Positions 59,961 through 64,000 of a stretch of 64,000 nucleotides of DNA are shown piece after piece (position 1 is the first letter of the stretch; the number at the start of each line of letters is the position of its first letter). The notes under the pieces are model-generated. The model did no database searches and was not told the origin of the DNA. It saw nothing but the letters and a program-made list of their open reading frames with translations. The position numbers were made by a program, and so were the translations under genes. The stretch comes from Semisulcospira habei (lineage: Eukaryota > Mollusca > Gastropoda > Semisulcospiridae), in NCBI GenBank assembly GCA_036245525.1, contig BTPG01000005.1:132738250-132802249 (forward strand), read 5' to 3'.

Positions 59961-60190
59961 AAATGAATTTTTTTTCTAAAATGTATTTTTTGGAAAAATA
60001 CTTACCAATGGCATTACTATATGGAATACACTCTATAGCCTAACGATTTCAACCCAAAGTTGTGTCCCCTACACAACTGGGGAGGAGACACCGGGGATCC
60101 CAGAATAGGAGCCCGGGTGGCCTCCCCTTACCAACCTATACCGGCAAGCGTGTGGAGAACTCACCTCAGTTTCACGCTTAGCCAAAACAC
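59961..60190. repeat. Left (3') terminal inverted repeat of DIRS-E
   Basis: It starts AAATGAATTTTTTTTC and contains ACTTACCAATGGCATTACT; the minus-strand donor GTAAGT is at 60005-60000, 52 nt from the acceptor of the receptor exon. The matching right repeat is not in view. Confidence 0.82.
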
Positions 60191-60233
60191 TTAGCCAAGG
60201 AGGCAAGCGGGGCAGGTGGGAGGGCCATCCGAG

Positions 60234-60330
60234 TAATGCCATCGGTAAGTATTTTTCAAAAAAATACATTTTAGAAAAAAAATTCATTTGTTTTTTCAAA
60301 ATACATTACCGATGGCATTACTATATGGAA
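60234..60330. repeat. Internal complementary region of DIRS-E
   Basis: Complement of the left outer end (ATTTTAGAAAAAAAATTCATT) joined to TGTTTTTTCAAAATACATT, the expected right outer end. Confidence 0.85.
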
Positions 60331-60419
60331 GAATCGCAAAGAGGAGGAGGGTGCCGACACCCAACCCCCTGTACCTAAACCCTCTGCCGGCCCGCCAGGA
60401 GCACTCCCAACGATTTCAG

Positions 60420-61650
60420 TTAAGAAGTGCCTATGGCGCCTGCGGCGCGCGGGGGGGTGGGGGGGGGGGGGTGCTGGGCCGCGGAGCAGTCGCCCACCGT
60501 GGCCAGGGAGTCACGCTGGCCGGATAGGTCACGGAGGTAGAAGAGGGCAAAGGTGGAGACTGCCCGCCCGCCTACCGCCGTCACTATGACTGAGCTGTAG
60601 CGGTCAAGGCCACTCTGATAGCTACTGCTCATACGTCATGCGCCCGGAACTGTAACAGTCTGAGGAGAGGTCTTGGAAGGCCAACGAGTCACCTACCTCA
60701 GTCAGGGCGAACTGTCTAGGCCGAGACCTGGCCTGCCTGGAGAAGGAGGTAGGAAGAGGCGGGGACGCCTCCGACGGTGTGGCTGTGAGTGACGCAGGAA
60801 TTCTGCAGTGCCCGGACTGGGTCCTGTTGACGTGACCCGAGGGGTCGGTCGACCTCTGAAACGGACGTAAGGTCAGCGTCTGGAGCGCAGCTGAGGAAGG
60901 CCGGCTCTTGGCCTGAAGGACGGGCCGGTAGGAAGAAGCGCTGAGCCAAAGGCTCGACTGCCCACCTGCTGGGCGTACCGAGAGCGCAAGCAGCTCGCTC
61001 ACGCGGAAGCCAAGGCGAGCGCCAGGAAGCAACACGTGTCCGGGCCAGATCGGTGAACCGTGCCAATGCAGGGGTTCGAAACGGTCTGTCACTAGCCACG
61101 TCAGTGCCCAAGTGAGGTCCCACTGAGGTATGAGAAAACAGGAGAGAGGACATCTTGAGTTCAATAGAGCCAACAGGTCCGAAGGTCTTCCAAGGGCCGG
61201 GACCGACAGGTCCAGGAGGCGGTTAGTGTGTGTGATCTCTGAACGGATCCCTTGACGGTAAAAAGGTGCTAATCCTTGGTCGTCGAGGAGCCAATGAAGT
61301 ATTCCGCCGGTAGGGGAAGCGAGACTCGTTGGGGCGGGAGCCGCTGGGCTGCACCCCACAACTTGCCTTCGCACACATTCCTGGTAGAAAGTCGGCGGGC
61401 TGCGGCCAAGGCCGCCACTGCCGCCTCCAACAATCTCTAGCGGTGAGGGCTAGTTTGGCAACTTCCAGGCGAGAAGGGGGAGGAGCTCCAGGCACGGGTG
61501 GAACAGAGCCGGGTGGAGCTGCTCGAGCGTCGTGGACGGGGTGGGACTCTAGGGCCGGGTCCGTTGCTAGAATGAGCCAATCCATGGTCCAGCTCTTGGT
61601 CCAATTGAAGGGGTGGTCACCAGGAAGATAACCGCGGAGCAACCAGCAGA
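60420..61650 (-). pseudogene. Tyrosine recombinase remnant, DIRS-E
   Basis: The minus strand reads QWDLTWALTWLVTDRFEPLH, GFRVSELLALSV (core Arg) and TFALFYLRDLSGQRDSLATV with the Tyr context. Intervening frames are broken, and the HxxR region is not recognisable. A G-run lies at 60447-60470. Confidence 0.7.
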
Positions 61651-61699
61651 TTCCGCAGGATCTTCGGCACCAGCACCGACGGAGGGAATGTAAACGAGA

Positions 61700-63154
61700 T
61701 CAGTCCGTACCCAGGAGGAGAGCGCGTCTACCGTCCAGGTGAGAGGGTCCGGGACTAGAGAGGCAAACAGCGGTAGCTGGATGTTCCATCTGGCGGCAAA
61801 GGTCGACTAGCGGCATCTCCCATCTCGAGCGGATCAGACGAAGACGTCTGGGCGTTGGGACCACTCCGGGAAGTGGCGGGCTCAAAAGCAAGATCCGGGT
61901 CCTACCACCAGAGTAGGAAGGAAAGGAGGAAGCACCGGGAGGGCCAGCGAGTGCCTCCTGGTTCTGTAACAAGGCCGCCACTGTCGAGTTGTCTGGCAGA
62001 CGAGGACCTCCTGGTTGGTCAGAGTCTCTGGTCAGGCGTTGAGGGCCATCCCAACTGCTATAACTCCCAGTTGATGTGACTGTCTGCGAAGTCCCCGGGC
62101 AACCAGTCCGAGGTAAGGTCCGGGAAAGTAGAGCGCCCCAACCAGACTGGCTCGCATCAGTGGAGAGTGATCACCGGATCGGAGGGGAGCACAGGGACAC
62201 GCCCGACGCCCAGCACGCCAGATCCACCCACGTCCGAAGCGGGGGCAGGAAGTGGGTAACAGAACGGAACCGACAGGGTGTCAACGAAGGGGCACCAGCG
62301 TAGGAGGAGGTGTAGTAGCCGCGGCGAGCCTTCACACTTCGTATCCTTTAGCGCCAGTCAAAGGGAGACGAATCCGCTGCCGCGCCGAGCAGTCCCAGGA
62401 GCTGAAGCCAGACCCAGTCCTAGAAGGAGAGAAGTTGGGCGTCTCTGTCCTCTCTGAGAGTCGCGGTGACTAGGTTGCGCAGCCTCAAGAACGTCCAGGA
62501 AAAGAAGGATGGAATCAGCGACCGCTGGTAAAGCTGGCCATCAACCAGTCGAGGATCCCCATGAAGACCCACGGACAGATGTTGAGGACGACGGGGATGG
62601 CTCGGAAACTGTTAGACGATCCCGCCAAGGCAAGTAGATACCGGCGCGAAGACGGATGAATCGGCACGTGAACGTGCCTGAAGATCAAGGCTGACAGCGA
62701 GATCCATCGGCCGGACAGCTGAGTGAAGAGTCTGGCTGTCTCCATCTGAACGGGCGTTTCCCAAAGAAGACTTGTATAGCGCCGATGACTGGGTGCCACC
62801 TGCCCCATAGAAGGGGACGATAGGAGACGGACATAAAACACCAGCGAGTCACGTCGCGAGACCGCTACTGTCGCTGTTTTGTTGAGCCAGACCTTCACCT
62901 TACTGTGCAGAGAAGAGATTGGTCGACCATAGAGATGATCCAAAGGTCGTCTGGGAACAGCAATCTCCTAAGGTCGCAGTAGAAGGCCAATTGCCCGCCG
63001 ACTGGAGACCCCAGAACTGTCGCCAGAGGTGGAGAAGGGGAAGGTCAGAGGGCCCGAGCGAGGAGACGTAGCGGGGGCGGAGTCTCCTATACAGTCTGCC
63101 ACGTCTCACTAAGAGGAAACCACCGAGTGGAGCCTGGAAGAGTTGTGTATTCAC
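61700..63154 (-). pseudogene. RT and RNase H remnant, DIRS-E
   Basis: Segments VHVPIHPSSRRYLLALAGSS and RAIPVVLNICPWVFMGILD at about 62540-62700 correspond to LHVPMHPASRRYLRFAFEGV and RALPFGLNLSPWVFTRIMD in A. The catalytic YLDD region is missing or shifted. The RNase H region around 61700-62000 is barely recognisable. Confidence 0.65.
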
Positions 63155-63258
63155 CGTCTAGGGGAGATCCGTGCCGAGTTGTAGGAGTGACCATGCGGCC
63201 AAAGGTCCCAGTAGGCGAACACCGCCACAGGGATGGTCAAGGAAGGTAGGCGGCCCTG

Positions 63259-64000
63259 TTAGCAGCAACCACGGAAAGACACGGCGTGGAGACGAAGATT
63301 CCAGATTCCAAGAGTCCTCCAAGTAAAAGAAGCACCGCTTGCGTCGCCAAACCGAACTAAGGAAGCGAATCCGTCAAGAGGGCGAGGACAAGCATACTGG
63401 AGTAGCCGGAGCCCACCGCCAGGACGACGGCTGCCGCATCCACCAAAGGAACAGGGACGGTGAAGGGTTGAGAGTGTCCAGCGTACCAAGCCTGGCGAAC
63501 GCCTAGCTGCGAAAGATTCCTCGTCGCCGACTGAATCCTGGCGAAGCCGGGTCGAGAAGCGTTGACGAGATCCCGGAACTGTGTGGCTGAGGGAGAGACT
63601 TGCGACCTTAGCCTGCCGCAAAGCAACAACCTGGCGGAAGCCTGTCTCTTCAGAGGAGGCAAAGGAGGTCATAAGTCAGGAGGGAGGAAGTAGTCGAACA
63701 GACGGGGGCCTCTTCCAAAGCACAAACCGTCTGTGAGCTGAGCGAAGGGCCGAAATCCTAGACGAGGAGGAGGCCGACGAAACAGCTGAGAAGCGGGAGG
63801 AAGATCAGAGGGCGAATCCCGCAAGAAGATGGCTGAAGCCGAATCCGTTGTAAGCAGGCTTAGAATGTCAGGGTCTACCTCCACCTCCACCTACCAAGCT
63901 AAGCCGCAAGGAGGGCGACTGGCTCCGAGAGCGCGGGACCGCCGCAGCGACTGGTGAGGGCGAGCCCGAAGGAAAGGAGGAGGCGACCGCGAAGCCCGTA
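63259..64000 (-). pseudogene. ORF1 remnant, DIRS-E
   Basis: The reading at 63669-63890 (DILSLLTTDSASAIFLRDSP) parallels DALSLAPEDSVSVLLRDDSP in ORF1 of A, and 63357-63662 includes RQAWYAGHSQPFTVPVPLVD against RQSWYAGHTQSFTCALPKPD. Frames are interrupted. The rest of ORF1 is outside the window. Confidence 0.7.

Larger units (their letters stand above)
59961..64000 (-). mobile_element. DIRS-like element E, left 4 kb (runs out of the window)
   Basis: Left terminal repeat, ICR and minus-strand recombinase, RNase H/RT and ORF1 remnants follow in the same order as A. Protein similarity to A is lower than in the other copies, so it may be a separate subfamily or older. The right end is outside the window. 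Confidence 0.85.

Overview
The window is eukaryotic. It shows split exons with GT/AG borders and coding phases that match across introns, LINE, mariner, hAT, Gypsy and DIRS elements, and abundant short palindromic and microsatellite-tailed repeats. The repeat types suggest a lophotrochozoan, most likely a gastropod mollusc; this is inference from repeat style, not a species identification.

One host gene runs through the whole window on the minus strand. Ten exons (59817-59953, 49179-49211, 48405-48546, 36918-37006, 35517-35721, 32313-32533, 15505-15652, 12317-12478, 2794-2943, 566-659) join in compatible phase at all nine junctions. They encode one fibronectin-III module ending in a degenerate WSxWS-like motif, three more FN3-like modules and a transmembrane helix. 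This is the layout of a gp130/Domeless-type class I cytokine receptor. The signal peptide and first modules lie beyond 64000 and the cytoplasmic tail lies before position 1.

The introns are almost entirely mobile DNA. The dominant family is a DIRS-type tyrosine-recombinase retrotransposon, with five insertions in the same orientation as the gene: C (3964-11970), B (15663-30863, gutted and filled with later insertions), A (24115-30619, best preserved, inside B), D (37051-46188, with a LINE inside) and E (from 59961, cut by the window end). Each has terminal inverted repeats and, at its 3' end, an internal complementary region that reads as the joined outer ends. A carries an ORF1 with CxxC pairs, tandem repeats and an Arg/Ser-rich region, then RT, RNase H and tyrosine recombinase. 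Its apparently uninterrupted 1040-codon ORF2 is frame-switched across the RNase H.

Other residents are: a hAT element (13416-15371) with an 8-bp target duplication; a truncated Gypsy element with a 1-kb LTR (16179-18760); a mariner (19034-23545) split by a LINE with an open but 5'-truncated ORF; a second, frameshifted copy of that LINE (49646-53400); a different LINE (53405-58412) interrupted by two retroposons; a Jockey/I-like LINE inside D (42345-45715); several SINE-like insertions; a roughly 160-bp-unit repeat family with inverted ends; a TTAA-flanked palindromic MITE family; and other foldbacks.

The most notable patterns are these. B and E end 10 and 7 nt upstream of receptor splice acceptors. 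D sits 44 nt from a third acceptor, but inside an earlier MITE. The same DIRS terminus carries a consensus 5' splice donor on the gene strand. Tandem repeats of unrelated unit size occur in the ORF1 regions of A, C and D.
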